40,192 nucleotides of DNA, taken from Sphingomonadales bacterium. Its GTDB lineage: Bacteria; Pseudomonadota; Alphaproteobacteria; Sphingomonadales; Sphingomonadaceae. The notes under the pieces are model-generated. The model saw only the letters and a list, made by a program, of their open reading frames with translations. It was not told the origin of the DNA and made no database searches. Of this stretch, positions 26,295 through 34,643 are shown in pieces (within the stretch, counting starts at the first letter, position 1; the number at the start of each line of letters is the position of its first letter). Where the stretch lies: the NCBI GenBank assembly GCA_014763545.1, contig JACXVD010000022.1:1-40192 (forward strand), in the 5' to 3' direction. The translations under genes and the position numbers were made by a program.

Positions 26295-26461
26295 GCGGGC
26301 AAGACACCTACACCATGATGCGCCACCTGGCTGATAGCTGGGGGCTGCTGACCATGGTGGCTGTCTTTATCGGCCTTTGCCTGTGGGCGCTCCGCCCCGG
26401 CGCGAAGGAGCATCACCGCGATGCGGCAAACGCGATTTTCAAGGATGAAAACGATGGCTGA
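26291..26461 (+). CDS. ccoQ: cbb3-type oxidase small subunit
   Basis: This 56-residue single-pass membrane protein was translated by eye from the GTG at 26291. It reads [18 protein letters not shown], then a hydrophobic segment ([16 protein letters not shown]), then a basic and polar tail. Size, one membrane segment followed by a basic patch ([12 protein letters not shown]), and position between ccoO and ccoP identify it as CcoQ/FixQ, which stabilises the CcoP-CcoNO complex. The start overlaps the ccoO stop by 4 bases, and its last 8 bases overlap the ccoP start. Confidence 0.9.
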   Translation: MSGQDTYTMMRHLADSWGLLTMVAVFIGLCLWALRPGAKEHHRDAANAIFKDENDG

Positions 26462-27398
26462 GAACAAGCGCATCGACGACGCCACGGGCGTCGAAACCGT
26501 CGGCCACGAATGGGATGGCATCGAAGAACTCAACAATCCCCTGCCGCGCTGGTGGGTGTGGAGCTTCTATGCCTGTATCGCCTTCGCGATCGGCTACATG
26601 ATCGTCTATCCGGCGATCCCGATGGTCCACAGCGCCACCTCCGGCCTGTGGGGCTGGAGCAGTCGCGGCCAGTTGGCCGACGAAGTCAAGGTCGGCGATG
26701 CCAAGCGCGACGAACAGATCGCCGGGCTTGCCGCCATGCCGATCGAACAGCTGCCGGGCGATCCCAAGCTGCTCGCTGCGGCGGTGGCCGGTGGCCGGGC
26801 GGCGTTCAAGGTCAACTGCGTGCAGTGCCACGGTTCGGGCGCGGCGGGCGGCAATGGCTATCCCAACCTCAACGACGACGACTGGCTGTGGGGCGGTGAC
26901 ATCAAGACCATCGAAACCACACTGCAGCACGGCATCCGCCAGCCGGGCGACGATGCCACGCGGATGAGCATCATGCCCTCCTTCGGGCGTGACGGCATCC
27001 TGACCCAGCCGCAGATCGGCGCGATCGCCGATCACGTGCTGTCGCTGTCGGGCAAGGCGAAGGACAACCCGCAGGGTGCGGCGCTGTTCGAAGCCAATTG
27101 CGCGGTCTGCCACGGTGCCGACGGCAAGGGGATGCGCGACTTCGGTGCGCCGAACCTGTCCGATGCGATCTGGCTGCATGCCAAGACGCCGGGCGTGATG
27201 TCGAAAGACGAACTGGTGCAGTTCATCTCCGATCCCAAGATGGGCGTGATGCCGGCCTGGCAGGGCCGCCTCAGCCCGCTGACGATCAAGATGCTCGCCG
27301 CCTATGTCCATTCGCTCGGGGGGGGCGAAGCCATGGCACAACCGGCTGCGGCAAGCAGCGCTGGTGGTGCCGAGGAGACCCCCAGTGAACAGCCATAG
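26454..27398 (+). CDS. ccoP: cbb3-type cytochrome c oxidase subunit III (di-haem)
   Basis: This 314-residue subunit has an N-terminal membrane segment (RWWVWSFYACIAFAIGYMIV, about 31-52) and two cytochrome c domains with CVQCH and CAVCH motifs. It takes electrons from soluble cytochrome c or the bc1 complex. I place the start at ATG 26454, with AAGGA 8 bases upstream, although the frame extends to 26421 and ATG 26445 is possible. The tail after the second haem domain is Ala/Gly/Pro-rich. It overlaps ccoQ at the start and ccoG at the end. Confidence 0.95.
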   Translation: MAENKRIDDATGVETVGHEWDGIEELNNPLPRWWVWSFYACIAFAIGYMIVYPAIPMVHSATSGLWGWSSRGQLADEVKVGDAKRDEQIAGLAAMPIEQLPGDPKLLAAAVAGGRAAFKVNCVQCHGSGAAGGNGYPNLNDDDWLWGGDIKTIETTLQHGIRQPGDDATRMSIMPSFGRDGILTQPQIGAIADHVLSLSGKAKDNPQGAALFEANCAVCHGADGKGMRDFGAPNLSDAIWLHAKTPGVMSKDELVQFISDPKMGVMPAWQGRLSPLTIKMLAAYVHSLGGGEAMAQPAAASSAGGAEETPSEQP

Positions 27399-28848
27399 TG
27401 ATGTGAAATCACCGGCTCCCGCAAAGCTTTATGCCAAGCGGGAGCCGGTCTTCAACCGGCGGATCGATGGACCGTTCCGCCGGTTCAAATGGGCGGTGAT
27501 GATCCTCACCCTGGGGATCTATTACGTCACCCCCTGGCTGCGCTGGGACCGGGGCCCCTACGCCCCGAACCAGGCCGTGCTGGTCGATCTCGCCAACCGC
27601 CGCTTCTACATGTTCGGCATCGAGATCTGGCCGCAGGAATTCTATTTCGTGGCCGGCCTGCTGATCATGGCCGGGATCGGGCTGTTCCTCGTGACCAGCG
27701 CGGTCGGTCGTGCATGGTGCGGTTACAGCTGCCCGCAGACGGTGTGGACCGACCTGTTCCAGCATGTCGATCGGCTGATCGATGGCGATCGCAACGCGCG
27801 CCAGCGGCTCTACAATGCGCCGTGGGGGCCGGGCAAGATTGCCCGCCGTGCGCTGAAATACGCGATCTACCTGGTGATCAGTTTCTGGACCGGCGGTGCA
27901 TGGATCATGTATTTCGCCGACGCGCCCACGCTGGTGCGCGAATTCTGGGCGGGCGATGCTGCGCCTGTGGCCTATGCCACGGTGGCGGTGCTGACCGCGA
28001 CGACCTTCGTCCTCGGCGGCTTCATGCGCGAACAGGTGTGCATCTACATGTGCCCGTGGCCGCGCATCCAGACGGCGATGCTCGACGAAAAGAGCCTGAT
28101 CGTCACCTACAAGGACTGGCGCGGCGAACCGCGCGGCAGCGTCAAGAAGGCCGAGAAGAATCCCGGCCAGTTCGGCGACTGCATCGACTGCACCCAGTGC
28201 GTGCAGGTCTGCCCGACCGGGTATGACATCCGCAAGGGGCCGGATATTGCCTGCATCACCTGCGGACTGTGCATCGACGCCTGCGACAAGGTGATGAAGG
28301 ATATCGGTCGCCCGCGCGGGCTGATCGATTACGCGACGCTGGAAGATTGCGAGCGCGAGAAGGCCGGCGCGCCTGCGCGTTCGCCGATGAAGGCGCTGCT
28401 GCACCCGCGCACGATCGTCTATTTCGTGATCTGGGGCGGCATCGGTGTCGCGCTGCTGTTCCTGCTGGGCAATCGCAGCCATACCGATATTTCGGTGGCG
28501 CCCGATCGCAACCCGCCCTTCATGCTGATGAGCGACGGCAGCGTGCGCAACGCCTACACCGTCAAGCTGCGCAACATGGAGAGCAGGCCGCGCGAGATGC
28601 GCGTGACCATCGCCGGCATTCCGGGGGCCAAGATGTGGACCGACGACATGGATCGGGCTGCCGCTGCCGAAACGCTGGTGCGCGAAGTGCCGGCCGACCA
28701 GACCCTGCCGCTGCGCATCTATGTGGTCGCCCCGGCCGGAACGCACGGCAAGGATCTGTCGTTTGCCGTCAAGGCTGCGCCGATCGAAGGCCAGGCCGAA
28801 GGCGAAAGCGACAAGGCCGATACCACCTTCACTGGCCCCGGAGACTGA
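27385..28848 (+). CDS. ccoG: Cytochrome oxidase assembly iron-sulfur protein (cupric reductase)
   Basis: This 487-residue membrane protein has about five membrane segments. Between them lie two 4Fe-4S motifs, CIDCTQCVQVCP and CITCGLCIDAC, and a C-terminal Ig-like periplasmic domain (FixG-type). A membrane-adjacent GYSCPQTVW and a MCPWPRIQ motif are family hallmarks. CcoG is reported to reduce Cu(II) to Cu(I) for CuB assembly. The start is GTG at 27385, with GAGGAG 7 bases upstream; the longer frame from 27304 lies within ccoP and lacks support. It overlaps ccoP by 14 bases. Confidence 0.95.
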   Translation: MNSHSDVKSPAPAKLYAKREPVFNRRIDGPFRRFKWAVMILTLGIYYVTPWLRWDRGPYAPNQAVLVDLANRRFYMFGIEIWPQEFYFVAGLLIMAGIGLFLVTSAVGRAWCGYSCPQTVWTDLFQHVDRLIDGDRNARQRLYNAPWGPGKIARRALKYAIYLVISFWTGGAWIMYFADAPTLVREFWAGDAAPVAYATVAVLTATTFVLGGFMREQVCIYMCPWPRIQTAMLDEKSLIVTYKDWRGEPRGSVKKAEKNPGQFGDCIDCTQCVQVCPTGYDIRKGPDIACITCGLCIDACDKVMKDIGRPRGLIDYATLEDCEREKAGAPARSPMKALLHPRTIVYFVIWGGIGVALLFLLGNRSHTDISVAPDRNPPFMLMSDGSVRNAYTVKLRNMESRPREMRVTIAGIPGAKMWTDDMDRAAAAETLVREVPADQTLPLRIYVVAPAGTHGKDLSFAVKAAPIEGQAEGESDKADTTFTGPGD

Positions 28849-28850
28849 CG

Positions 28851-29315
28851 ATGGCAAACAGCGAGAACGCCAAGCGCGGGTTCACCGGCTGGCATATGTT
28901 CGGCTCGCTGGCCGCCTTCTTCGGGGTGGTGATCGCCGTGAATGTGCTGATGGCAACCTATGCCACCAGCACATTCGGGGGGCTGGTGGTCGAAAACTCG
29001 TATATCGCCAGCCAGAAATACAACAGCTGGCTGGACGAGGCCCGCAATGAAGCGGCGCTGGGCTGGAAGGCGCAGGCGCATATCCAGCCCGATGGCCGCG
29101 TGGCGCTGACCTTCGAAGGCGTGCCCGCCGGTGCGGTGGTGAAGGCCGAAGCCCGCCACCCCCTCGGCCGCATGCCCGACCGGTTGCTGACCTTCCAGCC
29201 CGACGGGATGCACAGCTTCGTTTCGGACGAGGCGCTGCCGATGGGTCGGTGGGACCTGCGGCTGGAAGTCGAAGGCGACGGCCATCGCTGGCGCGAGGAG
29301 ATCGCGCTCCAATGA
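28851..29315 (+). CDS. ccoH: FixH/CcoH-family cbb3 oxidase assembly protein
   Basis: A 154-residue protein with one N-terminal membrane segment (FGSLAAFFGVVIAVNVLMATYA) and a periplasmic beta-rich domain. The VVENSYIASQKYNSWLDEA segment after the membrane span is characteristic of FixH. It interacts with CcoN during oxidase assembly. It starts 2 bp after the ccoG stop, and its own stop overlaps the ccoI ATG by 4 bases. Confidence 0.93.
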   Translation: MANSENAKRGFTGWHMFGSLAAFFGVVIAVNVLMATYATSTFGGLVVENSYIASQKYNSWLDEARNEAALGWKAQAHIQPDGRVALTFEGVPAGAVVKAEARHPLGRMPDRLLTFQPDGMHSFVSDEALPMGRWDLRLEVEGDGHRWREEIALQ

Positions 29316-31432
29316 CCGCGCAACGCGCCCCCGACGTCGCCGAGCAGGACGTCACCGTCCTCGCGGTGCCGGGGATGCATTGTGCCGGTTGCATGAGCAA
29401 GGTCGAACGCGCGCTCGGCGGAACCGACGGCGTATGCGATGCGCGGGTCAATCTGTCGGCCCGGCTGGTCACCATCCACCACGATCCGAAAATCGACACG
29501 AGGCGACTGGTCAATGCGCTCGACGCGATCGGCTTCGAGGCGCAGGTGCGGCGCGACGAGCTGGCCCGTCCGGTAACCAACGTCCGCCCGCTGCTCGCCC
29601 CGCTGGCGGTGGCGGCCTTTGCCGCGATGAACGTCATGCTGTTGTCGGTCAGCGTCTGGTCGGGCGCGAGCGGGGCGACGCGCGAGCTGTTCCACTGGAT
29701 TTCCGCGGCCATCGCGCTGCCGGCCATCGCCTATTCGGGCCAGCCCTTCTTCCGCTCGGCATGGAAGGCGCTGCGTCACTGGACGACCAACATGGATGTG
29801 CCGATCTCCATCGGCATCGTCACCGCCACCGGCCTCAGCCTGTATGAAGTCGCCACTTTCGGGCCGCATGCGTGGTTCGATGGCGCGCTGATGCTGATTA
29901 CCTTCCTGCTTGCCGGGCGGGTGCTCGACGCGATGATGCGCGACCGCGCGCGCAGCGGGGTCGATGCGCTGCTGAGCCAGGCGGCGCAGGGCGCGACCGT
30001 GGTAGGGGAAGACGGAACGCTGGCGTGGAAAGACGCCGCCGCGCTCGCCCCCGGCATGGTGATGCGCGTGGCCGCTGGCGAACGGCTCGCTGCGGATGGC
30101 GAGATCGTGGTCGGCCGGAGCCGGTTCGACCAGTCGCTGCTGACCGGCGAGACGGTGCCGGTGGCTGCGGGCGAGGGCGACCAGACGCTGGCGGGAACGC
30201 TCAACCTCGATGCCCCGGTCGATGTGCGGGTCAGCCACGCCGGGCGCGACACCACGCTGGCCGAGATCGCGCGGCTGATGGAAGCGAGCACGCAGAATCG
30301 CTCGCGCTATGTCCGCATCGCCGACCGTGCGGCGCGGCTCTATGCCCCGGCGGTCCATTCGCTGGCCGCGCTGACGGTCATCGGCTGGCTGTTTGCGGGT
30401 GCCGGGCTGTACCAGGCGCTGGTCTATGGCGTGGCGGTGCTGATCATCACCTGCCCCTGCGCGCTCGGCCTGGCCGTGCCGGTGGCGCAGGTGGTGGCGA
30501 GCGGGGCGCTGATGCGTGCGGGGATCATGGTGAAGGACGGCTCGGCGCTGGAACGTGTTGCGGCGGTCGACCGCGCGCTGTTCGACAAGACGGGGACGCT
30601 GACGCTCGGCCGCCCGACGCCGGACGCCACGGCGCTCAGCGCGCTACCCGCCGATGCCGCTTCGGTTGCACTCGCGCTGGCGAGCCACAGCCGCCACCCG
30701 CTCTCGCGCGCACTGGCAGACAGTCTTGCTGCCGCCGATGTGCGCGCAGCACCGCTCGAACAGGTCGAAGAACGCGCAGGCGATGGGGTGTTCGCCGTGT
30801 GGCAGGGCCGCCCGGTGGCGCTGCGCCGCCCCGAACGGGCGGGCGGCATCGCGGTCAGCCTCGACCTTGGCGGGGGGACCAGCTGGCTGGTGCCCTATGT
30901 CGACCGGCTGCGGCCCGATGTTACCGAAACGCTCGCCCGCCTTGACAAGCTCGGGGTGGAAAGCTCGATCGTGTCGGGCGACAACGAAGCTGCCGTTGGC
31001 GAAGTTTCGCGCGCGACGCGTCTTCCCGCGCAGGCAGGCGTCTCGCCCGCCGGCAAGCAGCAGGCGATTGCCGCGCTGCAGGCGGAGGGGCGCACGGTGC
31101 TGATGGTCGGCGACGGGCTGAACGATGGCCCCGCGCTGGCTGCTGCCAATGCCTCCATCGCGCCCGGTTCGGCGAGCGATGTCGGGTTGCAGGCGGCGGA
31201 TTTCGTCTTCGTGCAGGATTCGCTGGTCGCCGTGCCGCGCACGATCCAGGCATCGCGCCGCACGATGGCGGTGGTGCGTCAGAACTTCGGCCTCGCCATC
31301 GTCTACAACGTGCTCGCGGTGCCGCTGGCGATTGCCGGGCTGGTCACTCCGCTGGTCGCGGCCATCGCCATGTCGGCCAGTTCGCTGATCGTGGTCGCCA
31401 ATTCGCTACGGCTGGTGAGGGCGGCGAAATGA
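29312..31432 (+). CDS. ccoI: Copper-transporting P1B-type ATPase for cbb3 oxidase maturation
   Basis: The 706-residue pump has an N-terminal heavy-metal-associated domain with GMHCAGC (C24, C27), eight membrane segments, the ion-channel motif TCPCALGLAVP (C381-P-C383), the phosphorylation motif DKTGT (D425) and the hinge GDGLNDGPAL (D601). CcoI/FixI pumps export Cu(I) slowly to supply the oxidase CuB centre. The start at ATG 29312 overlaps the ccoH stop by 4 bases; the frame is open further upstream but inside ccoH. The stop overlaps the ccoS ATG. Confidence 0.95.
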   Translation: MTAQRAPDVAEQDVTVLAVPGMHCAGCMSKVERALGGTDGVCDARVNLSARLVTIHHDPKIDTRRLVNALDAIGFEAQVRRDELARPVTNVRPLLAPLAVAAFAAMNVMLLSVSVWSGASGATRELFHWISAAIALPAIAYSGQPFFRSAWKALRHWTTNMDVPISIGIVTATGLSLYEVATFGPHAWFDGALMLITFLLAGRVLDAMMRDRARSGVDALLSQAAQGATVVGEDGTLAWKDAAALAPGMVMRVAAGERLAADGEIVVGRSRFDQSLLTGETVPVAAGEGDQTLAGTLNLDAPVDVRVSHAGRDTTLAEIARLMEASTQNRSRYVRIADRAARLYAPAVHSLAALTVIGWLFAGAGLYQALVYGVAVLIITCPCALGLAVPVAQVVASGALMRAGIMVKDGSALERVAAVDRALFDKTGTLTLGRPTPDATALSALPADAASVALALASHSRHPLSRALADSLAAADVRAAPLEQVEERAGDGVFAVWQGRPVALRRPERAGGIAVSLDLGGGTSWLVPYVDRLRPDVTETLARLDKLGVESSIVSGDNEAAVGEVSRATRLPAQAGVSPAGKQQAIAALQAEGRTVLMVGDGLNDGPALAAANASIAPGSASDVGLQAADFVFVQDSLVAVPRTIQASRRTMAVVRQNFGLAIVYNVLAVPLAIAGLVTPLVAAIAMSASSLIVVANSLRLVRAAK

Positions 31433-31578
31433 GCGTTATCCTGCTGCTTATCCCGGTGGCGCTGCTGCTCGGCCTGTCGGGGCTGGTCGCCTTCTTCTGG
31501 GCCTTGCGCTCGGGGCAGTTCGACGATCCCGAAGGCGCCGCCAATCGCATCCTGATCGACGAGGAGGATCAGTCGTGA
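31429..31578 (+). CDS. ccoS: cbb3-type oxidase assembly protein
   Basis: This 49-residue protein, translated by eye, begins MSVILLLIPVALLLGLSGLV and has one membrane segment followed by FFWALRSGQFDDPEGAANRI. The SGQFDDPE-G/A--R-L/I motif is the CcoS signature. CcoS is needed for cofactor insertion into the oxidase. The ATG overlaps the ccoI stop by 4 bases. The next gene starts inside its stop codon. Confidence 0.93.
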   Translation: MSVILLLIPVALLLGLSGLVAFFWALRSGQFDDPEGAANRILIDEEDQS

Positions 31579-31826
31579 AGGAACATTTGCTGCCCGCGCT
31601 GACCGGCGTCGTCGCGCTGGTGCCGGCGGCACTCAACCCGTCGCTGCTGGCCACCGAAATGACCCTCGGCGCGATCGTCTGCGGCAGCGGGGTGACGGTG
31701 CAGATCCCGCTGGGCGACCCGGTCCTTCCCGGCACGCTGGGCAGCGCCTGCTGCGCCAAGGGTTGCCACAGCAGCGAGAGGAAGAAAAAATCCGCTCGCA
31801 ACCCGGGAATTGACCCACAGCAATGA
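31575..31826 (+). CDS. Small Cys-rich protein coupled to ccoS, function unknown
   Basis: An 83-residue reading frame starts with GTG at 31575 and overlaps the ccoS stop by 4 bases (GTGA), the same coupling used throughout the operon, which argues that it is real. It has two weakly hydrophobic stretches (ALTGVVALVPAAL and LATEMTLGAIVCGSGVTVQIPL), then a cysteine cluster GSACCAKGCHSS and a basic tail SERKKKSARN. The CC-x2-CH cluster could bind copper or iron, fitting oxidase maturation, but I do not recognise the family. Its end covers the FNR-type site in front of hemN. Confidence 0.65.
   Translation: MKEHLLPALTGVVALVPAALNPSLLATEMTLGAIVCGSGVTVQIPLGDPVLPGTLGSACCAKGCHSSERKKKSARNPGIDPQQ
31810..31823. 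promoter_or_regulatory. FNR/FixK-type site upstream of hemN
   Basis: TTGACCCACAGCAA matches TTG(A/C)-N6-(T/G)CAA and shares its first eight bases with the site at 23763. Class II spacing puts the transcript start near 31858, and TCTAAC at 31846-31851 is in place for a -10 element. This would make the hemN message start at or next to its ATG at 31859. Confidence 0.65.
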
Positions 31827-31858
31827 ACGGGGCCGCCTCGGCTGGTCTAACAGCCTGC

Positions 31859-33172
31859 ATGTGGCCTTATCATCCCGATCTGCTCGCGACCCCGGTGCCG
31901 CGCTACACCAGCTTCCCGACCGCCGCCGAATTCGGCGACAAGGTGGGTGAGGGCGATCTGCGTAGCGCTCTCGCAACGGTGGAGGGCGATGTGTCGCTCT
32001 ATGTCCACATCCCCTTCTGCGAGAAGATCTGCTGGTACTGCGGCTGCAACACCGCTGCGGCCAACCGCAAGCAGCGGCTAACCGCTTATCTCGACGCGTT
32101 GCACCACGAAATCGCCCTGATGGCCTCGCTGCTGCCGGGGCCGGTCAACATCACGCGCATCGCCTTCGGCGGGGGCAGCCCCAATGCCATCGCGCCCTAC
32201 GATTTCGTGCGGCTGATGGATTCGCTCTATCTCGCCTTCGCGCCGCGCGACCCGGTGATTTCGATCGAGCTCGACCCGCGTACGCTCACCGCCGAATGGG
32301 GTGAAGTCGTTGCCGGGGTCGGCGCAACGCATGCGAGCATGGGGGTGCAGACCTTCTCGCCGCGCCTGCAGCGCGCGATCGGCCGCGTCCAGCCCGGCGA
32401 AATGATCGAGCAGGGCACAGCGTTGCTGCGCCGCTCGGGCATCACCTCGCTCAATTTCGACCTGATGTACGGTCTGCCGGGCCAGACCATGGTCGATGTC
32501 GGCCATTCGATCGAGCGCGCGGTGGAACTGGGCGCAGATCGCATCGCGCTGTTCGGCTATGCCCATGTCCCGCACATGATCCCGCGCCAGCGCCAGATCG
32601 CGGCGGACAATCTGCCGGGCGCGCAGATGCGCTTCGCCATGGCGGAGTTCGGCCACCGGCTGCTGACCGACGAGGGCTATGTCGCGATCGGTTTCGACCA
32701 TTTCGCGCGCCCCGGCGACCCGATGGCGCAGGCCGCACGCGGCGGGCGGCTGCATCGCAACTTCCAGGGCTTTACCGAAGACACGGCCCCGGTGTTGCTG
32801 GGGCTCGGCGCTTCGGCGATCAGCAGCTTCCCGCACCTGCTCATCCAGAACGAGAAGAATGCGGGGCGTTACCGCATGCTGCTCTCGCAGGATCGCTTGC
32901 CCGCCAGCCATGGCGTCGCCCGCAGCGCGGACGATCAGGCGCGGGGCGCGGCGATCGCGGAATTGCTGTGTCACGGGTCGGCGGAAATCCCTCCGGCGCT
33001 GGCCCGTGAGGCCTATGACCGGCTGGAACCCTATCTGGCGCGCGGCTTGTGCGACTATGACAAGGGTCGCCTGGTGATTGCCGCCAACGCGGTGCCCTAT
33101 GCGCGCAGCATCGCGGCGGCGTTCGACCCCTATCGCCAGCAATCCGCGCGGCGCTTCAGCTCGGCGGTCTGA
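31859..33172 (+). CDS. hemN: Oxygen-independent coproporphyrinogen III oxidase
   Basis: This 437-residue radical-SAM enzyme converts coproporphyrinogen III to protoporphyrinogen IX without oxygen. The cluster motif is C54-x3-C58-x2-C61-G-C63 (CEKICWYCGC), followed by GGGSPN for SAM binding. The C-terminal HemN domain and the YTSFPTA start are typical of true HemN rather than HemW. An ATG at 31823 would add 12 residues, but it overlaps the FNR-type site, and family proteins begin close to MWPYHPDLL, so 31859 is preferred even though no ribosome site is seen. Its place after the cbb3 genes fits supply of haem under low oxygen. Confidence 0.94.
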   Translation: MWPYHPDLLATPVPRYTSFPTAAEFGDKVGEGDLRSALATVEGDVSLYVHIPFCEKICWYCGCNTAAANRKQRLTAYLDALHHEIALMASLLPGPVNITRIAFGGGSPNAIAPYDFVRLMDSLYLAFAPRDPVISIELDPRTLTAEWGEVVAGVGATHASMGVQTFSPRLQRAIGRVQPGEMIEQGTALLRRSGITSLNFDLMYGLPGQTMVDVGHSIERAVELGADRIALFGYAHVPHMIPRQRQIAADNLPGAQMRFAMAEFGHRLLTDEGYVAIGFDHFARPGDPMAQAARGGRLHRNFQGFTEDTAPVLLGLGASAISSFPHLLIQNEKNAGRYRMLLSQDRLPASHGVARSADDQARGAAIAELLCHGSAEIPPALAREAYDRLEPYLARGLCDYDKGRLVIAANAVPYARSIAAAFDPYRQQSARRFSSAV

Positions 33173-33206
33173 ACCTCCTTACGCTTCCCATGCCGTAACA
33201 GTTCTT

Positions 33207-33236
33207 GGCCCTTCCGCGATGTGTTCGCGGGGGGCC
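33207..33236 (+). terminator. Possible transcription terminator after hemN
   Basis: A two-part stem, GGCCC/GGGCC enclosing CCGCGA/TCGCGG with a 5-base loop, starts 35 bp after the hemN stop. No clear T-run follows, so it may end or only stabilise the message. Confidence 0.45.
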
Positions 33237-33298
33237 TGCTGCGTTCGAGAGTGCTTGCTTGCCGGGGCGATTTGGCGCGGAGGCGCGCCAGATGAATT

Positions 33299-33331
33299 GG
33301 GGCACCGGCTTCCCCACGATGCCGGTGCCCC
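33299..33331. repeat. Perfect 11-bp inverted repeat between hemN and ligB
   Basis: GGGGCACCGGC and its exact complement are separated by 11 bases in the 227-bp gap between convergent hemN and ligB. Neither side has a T-run. It may act as a terminator for ligAB or as a message-protecting hairpin. No other gene or promoter is visible in this gap. Confidence 0.5.
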
Positions 33332-33399
33332 GCGGCTGGCGACGTTGCGAAGGGCTGGATTTCGCGCCGCCGGCCGATCCGTTTATCCCGCGTGCCCGC

Positions 33400-34266
33400 T
33401 CAGGCGGTCACCGCCTCGCGGTTCTCCAGCAGCACGGTTGCAGCCGCCGTGTTGGAGATCGGGATGTGATAATTGCTCGCCAGTTCGACCACCGAACCGC
33501 GCCCGGCGACATCCATCGCGCCGCGGGCGCCGATCCAGTTGAGGATCTCCACGCCCTGGCTGCCCGCCAGTTCGACGATGTCGAGCACACTGTGCTTCAG
33601 CAGCGCCTCGGGATCGGTGGCCAGGTGCTGCAGGCAGAACCGGTCGTACTCCGGGTTCAGGTGCCCGGCGCGCTCGCCGTCGAGCTGGTGCGACAGGCCG
33701 CCGGTGCCGATGACGACGATTTTCTCGTCGCCCTTCCAGCTTTCCAGCGCGTGGCCAACCGCCCGGCCGAGGTCGAAACACCGCTTCGGGCTGGGCAGCG
33801 GATGCTGCACCGTGTTGATGTTGATCGGCACCAGCTTGACCGGCCATTTGGCCAGCCCCGGCCACGAAAGCGCGAAGGGCATGGCAAGACCGTGGTCGAC
33901 CGTCATCTTCTGGCAGGTGACCGGATCGAATTCCTCGCCGACCACGTGATCGATGATGTGCCACGACAGTTCGGGATGGCCTTCGAAGGTCGGGAATTTC
34001 GGCAGGCCCCAGCCTTCGTCCTCATTGGCATATTCATGCGCCGCGCCGATCGCGAAGGTCGGCATCTTGTCGAGGAAGAAATTGAGCCCGTGGTCGTTGT
34101 AGAACACCACCGCGACATCCGGCTTGACCCGTTCGACCCATTCGTGGACCGGGGCGAAGCCGTCGAAGAACGGCTTCCAATACGCATCTCCCTGCAGCCC
34201 TTTGGCGATGGCGTTGCCGATCGCGGGGACGTGGCTGGAGAAGATTCCGCCGACGACCTTGCTCAT
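33400..34266 (-). CDS. ligB: Protocatechuate 4,5-dioxygenase-type extradiol dioxygenase, beta (catalytic) subunit
   Basis: This 288-residue protein belongs to the class III (LigB) extradiol dioxygenases that open protocatechuate or related catechols between carbons 4 and 5 using Fe(II) and O2. Probable iron ligands are H12 (SSHVPAIG), H59 (YNDHGLNFF) and a C-terminal Glu in VVELASNYHIP. A catalytic His lies in GTGGLSHQL. The frame extends upstream through ligA, but the ATG at 34266 overlaps the ligA stop by 4 bases and gives the expected N-terminus. Gallate or another catechol could be the real substrate. No other lig-pathway gene is in view. Confidence 0.92.
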   Translation of the reverse strand: MSKVVGGIFSSHVPAIGNAIAKGLQGDAYWKPFFDGFAPVHEWVERVKPDVAVVFYNDHGLNFFLDKMPTFAIGAAHEYANEDEGWGLPKFPTFEGHPELSWHIIDHVVGEEFDPVTCQKMTVDHGLAMPFALSWPGLAKWPVKLVPININTVQHPLPSPKRCFDLGRAVGHALESWKGDEKIVVIGTGGLSHQLDGERAGHLNPEYDRFCLQHLATDPEALLKHSVLDIVELAGSQGVEILNWIGARGAMDVAGRGSVVELASNYHIPISNTAAATVLLENREAVTA

Positions 34267-34643
34267 GCCGCAACCCTCCGTTCGGTCAGGCCCTGGGCCA
34301 GCAGGCGCGCCTTGAAATCGTCGGTCGACATGCCGGTCTGCAAGCCGCCCAGATCCTGGACGTTGAGGCCGAAGATGCCCGCCAGCTTGGCAAGGTAATA
34401 GACGTTGCCGCCCGCCGAGATCATGCCCAGCACATCGCGCCGACGCACCGCATCGCGCTGTTCCGCGTCGAGGCCATAGCGTTCCATATAGGCTTCCTCG
34501 TCGGCGACGAAGGCCTTGCGGTTGGCGTCCTCGTTGAAGGAATAGCACATCGCATTGATTGCGAAGCCACGCTCCGCAGCGGCACCATCGAACACCGGTG
34601 TGCCCGGTATCGGGCGGCGCGGTCCTGCGTAATACTGGTCCAT
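34263..34643 (-). CDS. ligA: Protocatechuate 4,5-dioxygenase-type alpha subunit
   Basis: A 126-residue helical subunit matches LigA: IPGTPVFDGAAAERGF near the N-terminus, NRKAFVADEEAYMERYGL in the middle, and GGNVYYLAKLAG, the most conserved stretch, which closes over the LigB active site. The ATG at 34643 (MDQYYAG) has GAGG just upstream. A GTG at 34676 would add 11 residues and is less likely. It is the first gene of a two-gene ligAB unit and is divergent from the short-chain dehydrogenase across about 170 bp. Confidence 0.9.
   Translation of the reverse strand: MDQYYAGPRRPIPGTPVFDGAAAERGFAINAMCYSFNEDANRKAFVADEEAYMERYGLDAEQRDAVRRRDVLGMISAGGNVYYLAKLAGIFGLNVQDLGGLQTGMSTDDFKARLLAQGLTERRVAA

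Noticed and set aside
31823-31858. Upstream ATG for hemN.
   Set aside because: It overlaps the FNR-type site and the preceding gene's end, and adds residues not usual in HemN. The later ATG begins at the conserved N-terminus.
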